Below are positions 1 through 9,712 of a DNA stretch of 34,548 bases, piece by piece. A model generated the notes under the pieces. It worked only from the letters and a program-made list of their open reading frames with translations. It was not told where the DNA came from and ran no database searches. The number at the start of each line of letters is the position of its first letter. Within the stretch, counting starts at the first letter, position 1. A program made the position numbers and the translations under genes. The DNA comes from Rhypophila decipiens (lineage: Eukaryota > Ascomycota > Sordariomycetes > Sordariales > Naviculisporaceae): positions 1 to 34,548 of the forward strand of contig MU858324.1 of the NCBI GenBank assembly GCA_033297075.1. The letters run 5' to 3'.

Positions 1-153
1 AAGGTGATCTGCTTATAAAATGAAAAGAGGCATCGGGTGATCTTGAGATGAAAAAGTAGAGGGCTTGGACGAGATAATGGCGGATTTGGATGAACTGAAT
101 GTAGTTAGCGTGCATAGGCCCTTTAGGCTCAGTGCCTCCGGGCGAAATAAATT

Positions 154-171
154 CCATCCATCCATCCATCC
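154..171. repeat. (CCAT)4 microsatellite
   Basis: Four perfect CCAT units followed by CC, lying downstream of the metalloprotease relic on the minus strand. Simple sequence, with no function implied. Confidence 0.9.
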
Positions 172-258
172 GCTCCTCCTATTAACAAACTATCCGTTCC
201 CATGAATCCTACGGCACTCTTCTGTAAAGTAATCTTTCCAATGAATTGGTTTCAACCG

Positions 259-1273
259 TCATGTCAACCTCTCCCCGATCCTCCCCCAGCTCTTGACCAC
301 GACCACCCGCCGACCATTCCCAGCGGGCCAGTCCAGCCCCACACTCAAATTCCACATATTATCATCCACCTTCCTGACAACGGGTCCCGCGTACGAAGTC
401 TGCGGATGTGTCTCGCCCAAATACTCCCAAAGCCTCCTATCATTCCTCCAAAAGAACAAGAACTCACCCGCACAAGCAATAGCAGCATTCTTCGGGTCCT
501 CATCCAGCACCTGCCAATTCGTCTCTCCAGCGGGGAGCTTCCACCCCAGCGGATCATCCACGTCCAGTAACTGTACGACTTGCCCGAACTGAACAACATG
601 TACAAGACAAAATACCTTCCAGGCTCTGCATGCGTTGTGGACCGGTCATTGTAGATGCACTACCACTCGCCTCTCACCCGCCGAACTGGTAGATACGCCC
701 GTCTTGGTTATGATGCAGGTAGAGGAGGCCGTTTTTAGTGATGATCTGGTGATTCTTCCAGTTGTCGTCGATGATTGTCCATCCGTTGTTTGGATGCACC
801 ATGCGTTGGTAGATCAGACCGTTGGGGAGGAGTTGGAAGAGCTCCTGGCCTGCGCCAAGTAGAGTGGGCAGTAAGGGGTTGTTCTCCGCGTAGATGGCTT
901 GCATGCCGGAGATGTCGTCGAGTGAGAGGTCCTCGTTTAGTGGGGAGTACATTGTTGATCCTTGGATGTAGGAATGCGACAGGCCTAGCCCGTGGCCTGT
1001 CTCGTGCAGGGCGATGGCGGCCATGCGTTAGACGTCCCAGGTCGCTGCGTGGTCGTTGGCAAAGTGAATCTGCCCTGCCGGAGAGGCATCGGACCAGCAG
1101 GTCTCGGATGCGGAATCTTTCGGCTGGAAGGTGTGGGCGTTGGTGCCCAGGTTGATGCCGGAGAACCGTTGTGCGGCACGGAGTGCTTTGACGGCATCTT
1201 CTTGTCTAGGTTGAGTGTCCTTGGGTAGATAGCCGTAGTACTGAAGCCGTTCCGCTGCTTCGGTCTCCATCAT
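259..1273 (-). pseudogene. Matrixin-type zinc metalloprotease relic with C-terminal propeller-like repeats
   Basis: The minus strand encodes the matrixin zinc-binding helix HETGHGLGLSHS (about 988-1018), preceded by an AGQIHF block and followed by a Met-turn-like TMYSPL. These fit matrix-metalloproteinase family M10. Upstream (about 1180-1273) is a propeptide-like stretch with LQYYGYLP and AAQRFSGI, as in peptidoglycan-binding-type propeptides. Three defects argue for a dead gene. An in-frame TAA at 1028-1030 lies just before the zinc helix. About 70-80 residues expected between propeptide and catalytic core, including the cysteine-switch motif, are missing. No signal peptide is visible. The C-terminal part has W-x-(I/V)-(L/I)-D-(D/E) repeats followed by an aromatic/HN block, like fungal tachylectin-type propeller units. 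The last stretch (259-561) is in another frame, and I found no clean GT-AG pair that joins it. A possible donor GTGAGA lies near 677. The family call is firm; the pseudogene status is likely, and an assembly error is the alternative. Confidence 0.75.
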
Positions 1274-1837
1274 TGATGGATCTTGGATGGTGTCTTTACC
1301 CGACCTAAAAATATCGTCGGCTTGACTTGTTAATCATGTACCGATGAAGGCAAAGTGTAGTGAAAATCAGTAAAGGATGAGGTCGAAGGAATTCGATCGG
1401 AATCGGCGAGGATAAAACGGCTATAACCCTAATATATAATGTATATAACCCCTCAGATGCACTGGGTTGAAGGAAAGGGCAATATCATGATGAGATGATG
1501 TGAACACATCTCTGTGCGGAGGATGAATGATAATTCTTCAATCTTGGAACATCAATCTTGGAACATCAATCTTGGAACATCAATCCTAGCCGCTGTGGTG
1601 TGAGCAACTATCTGACTGTCATGAAAGATGCAAGGAAATATGTCGGGTGTCACCTACTGCAGCAGGCCAACCTCAAGCCCTTGAACCCGCGACCTTGTCG
1701 TTTTGGATATTTTTCTTTTCAAACTTCCGATCTACCAATCTAAGATGCCGCGTAAGCCAGCCTAAATCCTGATCGTGCCGGTGATCTTACCCGCCTTTAT
1801 GACCTTGCCGGCCTCGATCTGACCATCATATAAATGT
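1274..1837. other. Gene-free, AT-rich spacer
   Basis: No coding region seen. It holds a three-copy 14-bp tandem repeat (annotated separately) and becomes AT-rich toward the minisatellite element that follows. Confidence 0.6.
1540..1581. repeat. 14-bp tandem repeat, three perfect units
   Basis: The unit AATCTTGGAACATC occurs three times head to tail without mismatch, followed by a partial fourth unit (AATCC). It lies in non-coding sequence upstream of the metalloprotease relic. Confidence 0.9.
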
Positions 1838-2114
1838 AGGCCCCTATTATACAAGTACCAGTCCTCTCATATACAGGCACTAGTCTTCTTATATAGAGGC
1901 ACTACTCTTATTAGAATAAATGCCTTAACTACACTAGAATAGAGGCCTTAACTGGCTAGAATAAATACCTTAACTAGCTAGAATAAATACCTTAACTAAC
2001 TAGAATAAATGCCTTAACAAGTTAGAATAAATACCTTAAGAAATTAAATTTATAGTATTGGACTAGTTCTAGTACCTGTATATGAGAGTAGTGGTGCCTG
2101 AATATTAGGCGCCT
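1838..2114 (+). mobile_element. Minisatellite-cored, inverted-terminal element, copy A
   Basis: Non-coding element of about 277 bp. Its right end (near 2095-2114) carries GTGCCTGAATATTAGGCGCC, and its left end (AGGCCCCTATTATACAAG) is a degenerate inverted match to that sequence. The core at 1914-2040 holds five units plus a partial sixth of a 22-bp tandem repeat (GAATAAATACCTTAACTAGC plus TA). The reverse complement of the whole element aligns almost end to end with the element at 4251-4655, including the subterminal blocks between termini and array. It encodes no protein, so any movement would depend on a transposase elsewhere. It could be a MITE-like non-autonomous element; I do not know a named family. 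Confidence 0.65.
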
Positions 2115-2389
2115 AATAGAAACTGGGGGTTTAAGCCTGTATTAGTGGATATCTACCTAAGGTAGTACACTAGAAACACTGATGCCTGTATATAAATAAT
2201 CGCTATCCGTATCCATCCGACCACATTCCGCGTGTTGGAAGAAGAGCACAACTAACTAAACCGATGACATTAATAATCCAACAGCGCTGATAACTGCCGG
2301 TGTAAATACTCAATTCCAGCCATCCGGGCTACCTCCTCCATCCTGTCCTTTGCGGCTAGGTGATCAGGCTGAACCGGGCTCAGAAACTC

Positions 2390-3784
2390 CTAGTAACCGT
2401 CTGTATGATCCAAGTAGCTGAACTTTCGAATATTCGGCGTGTGCTGTTTGGTGCCCTGCAACCACTGCAGAATCACTTGAACATACGGGAATTCGCATGA
2501 AGAGTCAAATATCCGCTCTTCCGAGTCCCAAAAGCTCGGGGAGTTCAAGTTCGAAATTGCCAACTCTTCGATGTTGGGAGGCAGGTTGTCTTCCAAGACA
2601 GGCATTGCCGGGAACCCCATGATAAATTCGCTGGGCACTTCAAGGACTTTGAGTTGGTGAAATTCTGCGAGGCAGAGAGACGTAGTTGGCCTTTCAAACC
2701 GCAGCCCAGCGACGCCGCGAAGAAAACGATTGATAGAGTGATCTCTTGTCCGTATTTGGAGCGTAATGAGCTTGTCCTTCACCACGGCCAGAGAGATTCC
2801 AAGGGCACGGAGGTCGATAACAGGTTCGAGCACGCCTGGGTGGCGGCGAGTCCGGTGAGAATGGGACCTGGGCTCCACGTAGAATTCGCGAGTATAAGCG
2901 AGCGAGGGTAGGGACGGAGTAGCAGAAAGCAAGCTCCCGAGCTGCGCTTCACTGAGACCCTGCACTTTCAACGATTTGAGGCCCAAGGCCTGAGGAGGAT
3001 TGCTTGTGGGCCAGCGGAACTCGTCGGCCGGATCATCGATCCAGATTGAGAGTTTCTTTAATGATGGCAAATAAAACATTGGTAAGATGTTTGGGGTGTT
3101 TCGGATGGGCGGAGGGTTCCTTGGGTCGATGCAGATGTCGCGCAAACCTTGCAAGCTACCAGTATAGCGCGGTGGCAGGACGAGACTCGGGGGCGTGTCG
3201 CAGAGATAGGACCTCAAGACACGGCCGACAAACCCTGTCTCCATCAACAGACCTTGCTCTATCCTCAAGTAGTCGATCGAGGGCAGGTTCAACAGAAGGA
3301 CAGCGAGATACGCCTCCATTGTCCCTGCCTGGAGTGCCTCGATCCAGAAGTCGCGGTACGAAACCTCGCACCCTTCAACGAATTGAACCACCCCTTCCAT
3401 ATCTGAGGGCGAAACTTGGAACTCGGGTCCTGTCCCGTACAAATGGCCTGACGGAGGGGGTTTCTCGAGAAAGGAGAGGTGTCGTATGCGTCTGGAAAGC
3501 TCGGGCTTGGAAATAATAGTACGAAGGAATGGGGCGATGGGGTGCGGTTGGTATCTACCAAATCCACTGGGGAGTTCGACACATGAGTAAAGGACCGGCC
3601 GAGCCAGTTCATCGAGGCGACGATGCGCGAGGCATAGTGTCGGTAGGTCGGATTGAGAAAGATGGTCCAGAATTGGCAGCTTGACATCCGGGATGAGATC
3701 GAGAAAATTCATGTTGTCAAAGGCTGGGTGTCGTCTTCGGCCCGTCGAGTCTTGGATTGGGAAAAGGCGGAACTCGAAAGTCAT
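2390..3784 (-). CDS. F-box domain protein
   Basis: A 464-residue intronless reading frame. Residues about 28-68 form an F-box (LIPDVKLPILDHL, then a hydrophobic helix ending near LYSCVEL), the Skp1-binding module of SCF ubiquitin ligases. The remainder has scattered leucine-rich stretches resembling the degenerate repeats found after fungal F-boxes, but no clear WD40 or Kelch pattern. I start at the first ATG (3784). An ATG at 3712, five codons before the F-box core with A at -3, is an equally plausible start. Neighbours: the gene sits alone between two oppositely oriented copies of the minisatellite element (1838-2114 and 4251-4655). Substrate unknown. The F-box call is good; the rest is inference. 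Confidence 0.8.
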   Translation of the reverse strand: MTFEFRLFPIQDSTGRRRHPAFDNMNFLDLIPDVKLPILDHLSQSDLPTLCLAHRRLDELARPVLYSCVELPSGFGRYQPHPIAPFLRTIISKPELSRRIRHLSFLEKPPPSGHLYGTGPEFQVSPSDMEGVVQFVEGCEVSYRDFWIEALQAGTMEAYLAVLLLNLPSIDYLRIEQGLLMETGFVGRVLRSYLCDTPPSLVLPPRYTGSLQGLRDICIDPRNPPPIRNTPNILPMFYLPSLKKLSIWIDDPADEFRWPTSNPPQALGLKSLKVQGLSEAQLGSLLSATPSLPSLAYTREFYVEPRSHSHRTRRHPGVLEPVIDLRALGISLAVVKDKLITLQIRTRDHSINRFLRGVAGLRFERPTTSLCLAEFHQLKVLEVPSEFIMGFPAMPVLEDNLPPNIEELAISNLNSPSFWDSEERIFDSSCEFPYVQVILQWLQGTKQHTPNIRKFSYLDHTDGY

Positions 3785-4250
3785 CACGGTTTTTTTCTGG
3801 CCCAGAAGTCCAGCAGCCTCTACAACTACTCCTTCCTACAATTTTGTCGCTTTAATTGCGCAGCCACGATGACCTTCTCGTAAACTCCTTCCTACAATAC
3901 CAACCCCGCACATTCCTACCGCCCCACATTGTTCTTGCCCATGTGTTACGGGAGATGTGTCTCTTCATTCATTACTCATTTGCCCGCCTAAAAAGGACAG
4001 CGTCTCCAGTATGTAGAATACTGGCTTGGCAGTGGATTCGCTAACTGCCTCGGCACGTTATGTACATAGAATCGGGTACATGGACCAAATGATAGTATCC
4101 CGAAGATTGTGTTCGACATTCACGGTGACCAGGAACAGTGCTGGGTAGAATCATACATCGAATAGACGCCTCTATCAGTTCATAACAGTTCTGTTATAAT
4201 GGAATGAATATTAGTGCTGGATGGATCCAATTTAGTTATATTCTTACATT
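3785..4250. other. Upstream spacer of the F-box gene
   Basis: No gene seen. It should contain the F-box promoter. I could not identify a TATA box or other regulatory site with confidence. Confidence 0.5.
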
Positions 4251-4655
4251 AAGGCGCTTAATATTCAGGCACCACTACTCTTATCTACAGGGACTAGTCT
4301 AATACTGCAAATTCAATTTCTCAAGGTATTTATTCTAACTAGTTAAGGCCTCTATTCTAGCCAATTAAAGAATTTATTCGAACTAGTTAAGGCATTTATT
4401 CAACCTAGTTAAGGTATTTATTCTAGCCAGTTAGGACATTTACTCTAGTCTAGCTACGATATTTATTCTAGACAAGAGGTATTTATTCTAGCTAGTTAAG
4501 GTATTCATTCTAGTCTAGTCAAGGCATTTATTCTAGTCCAGTTAAGCCATTTATTCTAGCTAGTTAAAGCCTCTATTCCAACAAGAGTAGTGCCTTTATA
4601 TAAGAACACCGGTGCCTGTATACGAGAGAACTAGTGCCTGAATGTTAGGCGCCTT
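4251..4655 (-). mobile_element. Minisatellite-cored, inverted-terminal element, copy B
   Basis: About 405 bp. The first 24 bases (starting AAGGCGCTTAATATTCAGG) and the reverse complement of the last 24 (AAGGCGCCTAACATTCAGG) match at 21 of 24 positions, a clear terminal inverted repeat. Between them is a longer array than in copy A: roughly eleven degenerate 22-bp units built on AAGGTATTTATTCTAGCTAG, the reverse complement of the copy A unit. It therefore lies in the opposite orientation to copy A. An 8-bp direct repeat GTTATATT occurs at 4235-4242 and 4658-4665. It may be a target-site duplication, but it is not flush with the termini. No coding capacity. Confidence 0.75.
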
Positions 4656-4753
4656 CTGTTATATTTCCGACTCGTTTTCCTGGGCATGGCACGTACACCA
4701 GTGCCATTTCCCCCAAAAAGGCCAAGATTAGAATCCTGCCGTACCGACGGGTA

Positions 4754-7201
4754 TCATTCCAACTCCACAGGGTCCGGAGCAAACTTGACACTCGGCAACT
4801 CGTGTATCTCGGTGTGGACCATCCCGTCATGGGTCTTGGCATACCATTGGGCGGCCCTTCCAGCTTCATTTTGTTGTTCTAGCCCGGGCATGAGAGCCGA
4901 TGAGCCGTATAGCTCTGCCGCTTCCGTTTCAAATACCGTGTTTGTTGGCTTCACTGCCAGTGGCCTATCCGCTCTATTAGTGATGTTTTGATATTCATGT
5001 CGACTACTAGGCTGGCCTGTTGCGTGTGGCGGCGGCATGGTTGTGTGACTTTGATGGATTTCGCCTTGAGCAGCCTGCCAGCTTGTAGTTAGAGTCTCTG
5101 GTTTCCAGTGTTCCCGGGTTGTTGCAAAGGTCTGGAAGGTGGGATTCGGAATATTCGAGGGGCCGTGAGTTTCTGCTTCATCCCTGCTGGGGACACTGCT
5201 TTGGTGTGATTGATGTCTCCACGAGTCTTGCAGATTGCTGTGTGGTTGAGCGGTGAACAAGGGTGCTACGGGCATCTGTGTTGTTTTGGTAGTCGGCTGG
5301 GGAGTCGAGTATCGATAGCTTGGATCTGGATTCCTCGTCTCACCATGCTGTGGATATCCTGTGTGTGGGAAGTAGCTTCCATCGGCAAAGGTGTGGTTTT
5401 GAAAGTCTACAGTTGATGGTCGGGGCCTCAGCGCCGCTTGTTGTGGCGCATTTGACTGTGTCGAGCGGGGGCCATAGGCTACAGGGTTGTATTGGTCGCT
5501 GTGAGAGAGGCGCACTTCGTCTGCCCGAGTTTGGGCCATGGAAGGCTCTCTGATATGTACTGCCTGGTCGTGGTGCTGATGTTGATTCAGGGCCTGGTAT
5601 GTTGCTTGATTGTGATGTGAGGAAAGGTATGATTGTGCTAGGTTTAGGCTGCTTGGCCTACTTGTGATGCCTGTCGGGACGTTGGAGAGTGAATTCCTAG
5701 CCGAGCCACAAGACGAGCAACATTCGGGGTTACCTTGCGCCTCACTTGATGACACCGACGCTTGATGTCGCTGTTCTAGCCATGTTTGATGTTGAGCGGG
5801 ATGAGCTGTTATTGCGGGAACGGACGGAGATGGCGTGGTGGCCACGACCGTGTTCCCCAGCAAGGGAGAAAACAACGGCTGTAAAGGAGGAGACGTGACG
5901 CCATCATGTCGGTGTATCAGTTCTTGTGGTATAGTCGAGAGAGGTTTGACCTCGTAGACTGGCTCGTCCTTTGCTGGTAATGGGGTGCCTTGGGGATGGT
6001 GATGAAAATGGGGTTGCTGATATGGCTGAGAAGAAGGGTGCATATTTGGAGTCTGGGGTCGTGACTGAGGTTGTGATTGTTGTTGAAGCCGAGCAGGTGG
6101 GTACGATGGTTGCAGATAATCGTTGGTATTGCATGCTGTATGATGGATTGTTAGATCATGAGGCACATTCGTCTGTGTACTTGAGGATGATGCCACAGGG
6201 ATTGTCGAGGGATAAGATGCAGTTGTCCCCGTCGCCAGCGATGTGCTGGTGGTTAGTTGTGATGCTGCAGCAGGCCTGGGAGCGACTTTGAGATCGCCAA
6301 ATAGAAACGAAATTCCGTCCGCATCAAAGGTGGTTCGCCTTGCGTCTGTGCTTGCTTTCGCATGCCCCGTATACAAGTTGCCCCCAGAGCCCCCAGACCC
6401 ACCAAACGGAAGTCCTTGTGCTGGAACAGCGATGTTGTAGACGAGAAGGTTCGTGTTGGAAGTAGGCGCGGCAGAGACGGGCACTGGAAACCCAAACGTT
6501 GGCTTTGGCGACGAGTACGGGGGAGGCGGGTCATTGAGAGTTGGGGTTGGACTCGCAATACGACCGAGGGGTGCGCTTTGAGGCGTGGCCATCGTACTTG
6601 GGGGAGTCATTGGCGCCGGAACAGGAGTTGGGATGGCCGGGGGTAGGTTCTGCTTGCGACCGCCCAACATCTCGTCGAGCAGACCGACATTATCCCAAGC
6701 TATGGCCGGACGTTTTGTCTGAGCTTTTTCTGTGCCGCCTTTGTCTTTCGCTGAGCCTGAACCTTCGATCAAGGGCGTCAGGAGAATGAGCTGTCGCAGG
6801 AAGTTGAGCTCGGCAATGACAGAGCTGTGTTGGCGCGATATGAGGGGTTCCTGGCTCGAAAACTCGCGTGAGTCGATGAATATCCACTCCAGACGCCCCA
6901 TGAGCGGCGAGGTGCCATCGTGAGCTTCGGGTCGCAGCTTTTCCACCAACCGAGCAACTTCCAAGAGGCCATTGTGCGCATTCTCGATGATGCTGTTGAT
7001 GCGTTGGAGGATGGCCGGCTTGGATTCTAGCATGGGGAGCGACTCATTTCGGAGTGTGATGAGGTCTTCGAGGTCGCGATGGCAGGTTCGCACGAGCTCG
7101 ATGCATCGTCGGACAGCGCTCGGTACTTGATCGACTTTGATGCCGACGATGAGGAGGTGGTAGGCAACCCTGAGAGTGCCCACTGCAAGGGCTACCTCCA
7201 T
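4754..7201 (-). CDS. Large protein with conserved helical N-terminus and long Q/P/S/T-rich region
   Basis: 815 residues, intronless, starting at an ATG in good context (GCGATGG). Residues about 1-145 are ordered and helical, with hydrophobic periodicity: a start resembling N-terminal domains of fungal STAND/HeLo-like proteins (MEVALAVGTLRVAYHLL), then a stretch of conserved appearance (RLEWIFIDSREF, then ISRQHSSVIAELNFLRQL). From about 150 to 770 the chain is low complexity, rich in Pro, Gln, Ser, Thr and His. A short acidic/aromatic tail (near AAQWYAKTHDGMVHTEI) looks conserved again. No ATPase, kinase or DNA-binding motif was seen. An ordered head with a long disordered body could be a scaffold, a signalling adaptor or a transcription-related protein. 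I do not recognise the gene, and the HeLo-like resemblance is only a suspicion. Confidence 0.75.
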   Translation of the reverse strand: MEVALAVGTLRVAYHLLIVGIKVDQVPSAVRRCIELVRTCHRDLEDLITLRNESLPMLESKPAILQRINSIIENAHNGLLEVARLVEKLRPEAHDGTSPLMGRLEWIFIDSREFSSQEPLISRQHSSVIAELNFLRQLILLTPLIEGSGSAKDKGGTEKAQTKRPAIAWDNVGLLDEMLGGRKQNLPPAIPTPVPAPMTPPSTMATPQSAPLGRIASPTPTLNDPPPPYSSPKPTFGFPVPVSAAPTSNTNLLVYNIAVPAQGLPFGGSGGSGGNLYTGHAKASTDARRTTFDADGISFLFGDLKVAPRPAAASQLTTSTSLATGTTASYPSTIPVASSSSTQTNVPHDLTIHHTACNTNDYLQPSYPPARLQQQSQPQSRPQTPNMHPSSQPYQQPHFHHHPQGTPLPAKDEPVYEVKPLSTIPQELIHRHDGVTSPPLQPLFSPLLGNTVVATTPSPSVPAITAHPAQHQTWLEQRHQASVSSSEAQGNPECCSSCGSARNSLSNVPTGITSRPSSLNLAQSYLSSHHNQATYQALNQHQHHDQAVHIREPSMAQTRADEVRLSHSDQYNPVAYGPRSTQSNAPQQAALRPRPSTVDFQNHTFADGSYFPHTGYPQHGETRNPDPSYRYSTPQPTTKTTQMPVAPLFTAQPHSNLQDSWRHQSHQSSVPSRDEAETHGPSNIPNPTFQTFATTREHWKPETLTTSWQAAQGEIHQSHTTMPPPHATGQPSSRHEYQNITNRADRPLAVKPTNTVFETEAAELYGSSALMPGLEQQNEAGRAAQWYAKTHDGMVHTEIHELPSVKFAPDPVELE

Positions 7202-8205
7202 CGCGGCGACGATGACGATATTGGTGATTTGTTGGCTATGTTGGCTATGTTGGCTGTGATAAAGGGCAACACATTCTCAGGCCATGATGCGACATGCCCT
7301 CTGCATGGAGCGGGGTCTGAACTAAGACACGAGGAGGGGAAGACGACCATGGTGTTTGACGTGGGTTCTGACCAGGATCGGCCAATCGCACGTGCGACCA
7401 AGGGAAAGCCACACGTCGAAGAACTGGACTGCTTGTGGCAATGGACTGGACTTTGGAGGGGACCCAGGAGTGCCTGGGCATCTCGAATGTCGGCTCCAAG
7501 TTGGGCAATACCCTGCATGCAGGACTAGACTGCCTGCAGGTGCCGACGAAGTCTGGATATCATGTCATGTCATTTGCGCCAATAGACGTGCTGGATCAAG
7601 CGAATTGAGGCACAATATGGCCTTGGCGCATTGTGGCGTGGCCCAAAAGGAAATGATGCTCTTGAGCGTGATAATGGCTGCAGGCTGCAGTGCAGCTTGT
7701 CGGAGCTGAATCGACTATTGGAAGTGCCGCCAATAGGACGAGGACGTGGGACGAGGCTGCGGGGATGGAGGGTACGGTGTACCAAGAATCATGCAACCAA
7801 AATACCACACGGACGGGGGTCAACAAGATTAGAACAGTGTGGCCTTTTTTGAGCGGCACTGTTTAGATATGCTGCAGAGCCTCATTTGGGACGCAAAGCG
7901 AGATGGTTAATTGGGACGATAAATGGGGGGGTGAAATGATCCACAGATGCATTTTAACAACAAAGCAAAGGACGTAAAGAACTTCTCTCAAATGCCCTGC
8001 TCCTTGGAGGAAGGGAATGGGCATATCATCATATGAAAGGCTTTTCACTCACTGATGTGAGAATGAAAGTTGGAATTCTGACGCCCTTCAATCAAGATTC
8101 AGGGACAAAAGCAAAGTGGTTAACACAAACGTAAGCATTAACAGTATCCGCGTCCCCAACTATGAGTAGTAAATCCTCCATCCGGTATCCAATTCACCCT
8201 TTGTG
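7202..8205. other. Spacer between two minus-strand genes
   Basis: About 1 kb without a supported gene. It contains the promoter of the gene ending at 4754. Near 7231-7257 there is a small 9-bp tandem repeat (TTGGCTATG twice, then TTGGCTGTG). Nothing else recognised. Confidence 0.55.
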
Positions 8206-9712
8206 TCAGATCATGACCGTCGTTGGTGCGACTACCTGCTGCGGTGAGCTGGTGGGCGCCCCATCTCTCAAAGCAACCTTGATAAGCCCAGCACAGACAA
8301 CAGCACTATATCCGTGGGGACCCGAGTGATGGGCAGTTCCGGCGTTGTTAATAAGACGCCATTCGCTGGGCTGGGACAGAAGGACATAACCGAACTTGGC
8401 GTACTCGGTGATGACAGCTTGGAGATGGCTCTTTTGCTGGAATCTGTTGTTCTCATCCACAAAGTAGGCAAGGAACGTGTCGAGGGCGTCTGCTAGACCC
8501 GATGCCTGAGGAGAGATTGCCGCAGTGGAAGTAGGGAGAGGTGTCCTCTGGCTGCGAGATGGATGCAAGATGAAGGCCGAGAGCGCGCGCCACTGGTTGA
8601 GTGCTGTCGAGAGGGCTAATTAAGAGATGCAATGTTAGTACTGTGGACGGTTCGGGGACTTTGAATGGCCGGGGGCGGAGTGACCACCAACATTCGTTAT
8701 TCTTTTCTCCAGACTCCAGAGGTGGGATGGATTGCAGAAACGCAGCAATGGGAGCCGGGAGCATGGACAAGCGGCTCCGTGAGTTGACATCGATGCTGGT
8801 GAAGAGCACCTGAGAGATGACGTGCTGAAGGGCAACCTGTCGGGTTCTGGGATCGAGTGACAGCTTGGCGACCATCTCTGGAGAGACACTTCCGCTGTCG
8901 GTGACGCCAAGCTGCGTCAGCGAGACTGCCAGCGCTCGAGGGTCTGCCTGCACAGGCTTGAGGTGGTAGTTGTTCTCGACGTGTTGTTGGACGAGGGTGC
9001 CAAGAGATCGCAGCTCGGCGGCGATCTCCTTGTCGGAACTGGCATCGAGGAGGAATCTGCTCAGCTTGTCTTCAACAACTGCAACCGGATGTGGCGCGTC
9101 AAAAGTCGGGAGCTCAAAAACCTTGCTCTCGACCACCGTCGGCCGCGATGCATAATGGGACTGTCGCTGCGACCGCTTCTTGTAGATGAAGAAGGCGATG
9201 AGGAAGCCAAGAATTGCACCGGCAATCAGGCAGCCGATTGCGGCGCCGATGACTGGTCCAGTGTTGCTTTGCTGTGCCGGACCTGGGTCTGAGCCAGGAG
9301 TTTCTGTGGGGGCAACTCCAGGACTGGTTCCGGTATTCGTAGCTGGCTTTGTGAAACTTGTGGTTTTGCCGGGTTGAGTTTCGGATAGATTTGTCTGCCC
9401 TGTGACTGGTGGGACAGTCAGTGTAGGAGTCTCAACAACCTGAAGCGTCGTAATGGGGGCTGTGATGATGGCGTTGGGTGATGTCTGGACTGTTACAATA
9501 TTTCCCAACGGTGTTGGTTGCACGTTTGCATTTGAAGGAATCGGATCGCCAGTTGTCTTGCTGATTACCCCGACGAAATATTGCCGATTGTCCTGCCCGG
9601 TAATTGTGCTTTGAACCTTAACCACGATGGTGTAGGTGTAGACGGGATTAGGGGGGTCTGGTGCCGTTGTCGTAATGGCAACAAGAAGCTCCTTAGGCTC
9701 TATTCCCGCCAT
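8206..9712 (-). CDS. Single-pass membrane protein with S/T/P-rich ectodomain
   Basis: Two exons: 8692-9712 and 8206-8615 (476 residues). The intron ends with a textbook branch point TACTAAC and TTAG. Its donor is less clear; GTTGGT keeps the frame. I start at the ATG with context TTCACAATGG. No classical signal peptide precedes the N-terminal region. Residues about 1-150 are rich in Thr, Pro and Val, typical of a glycosylated fungal surface stalk. One transmembrane helix (about 153-177, GPVIGAAIGCLIAGAILGF) is followed by a basic stop-transfer YKKRSQRQ. The cytosolic half (about 180-476) is folded, with LSRFLLD and ALSTALNQW blocks, and matches no domain I can name. A wall- or surface-sensing role is inference. 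An upstream exon carrying a signal peptide cannot be excluded. Confidence 0.75.
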
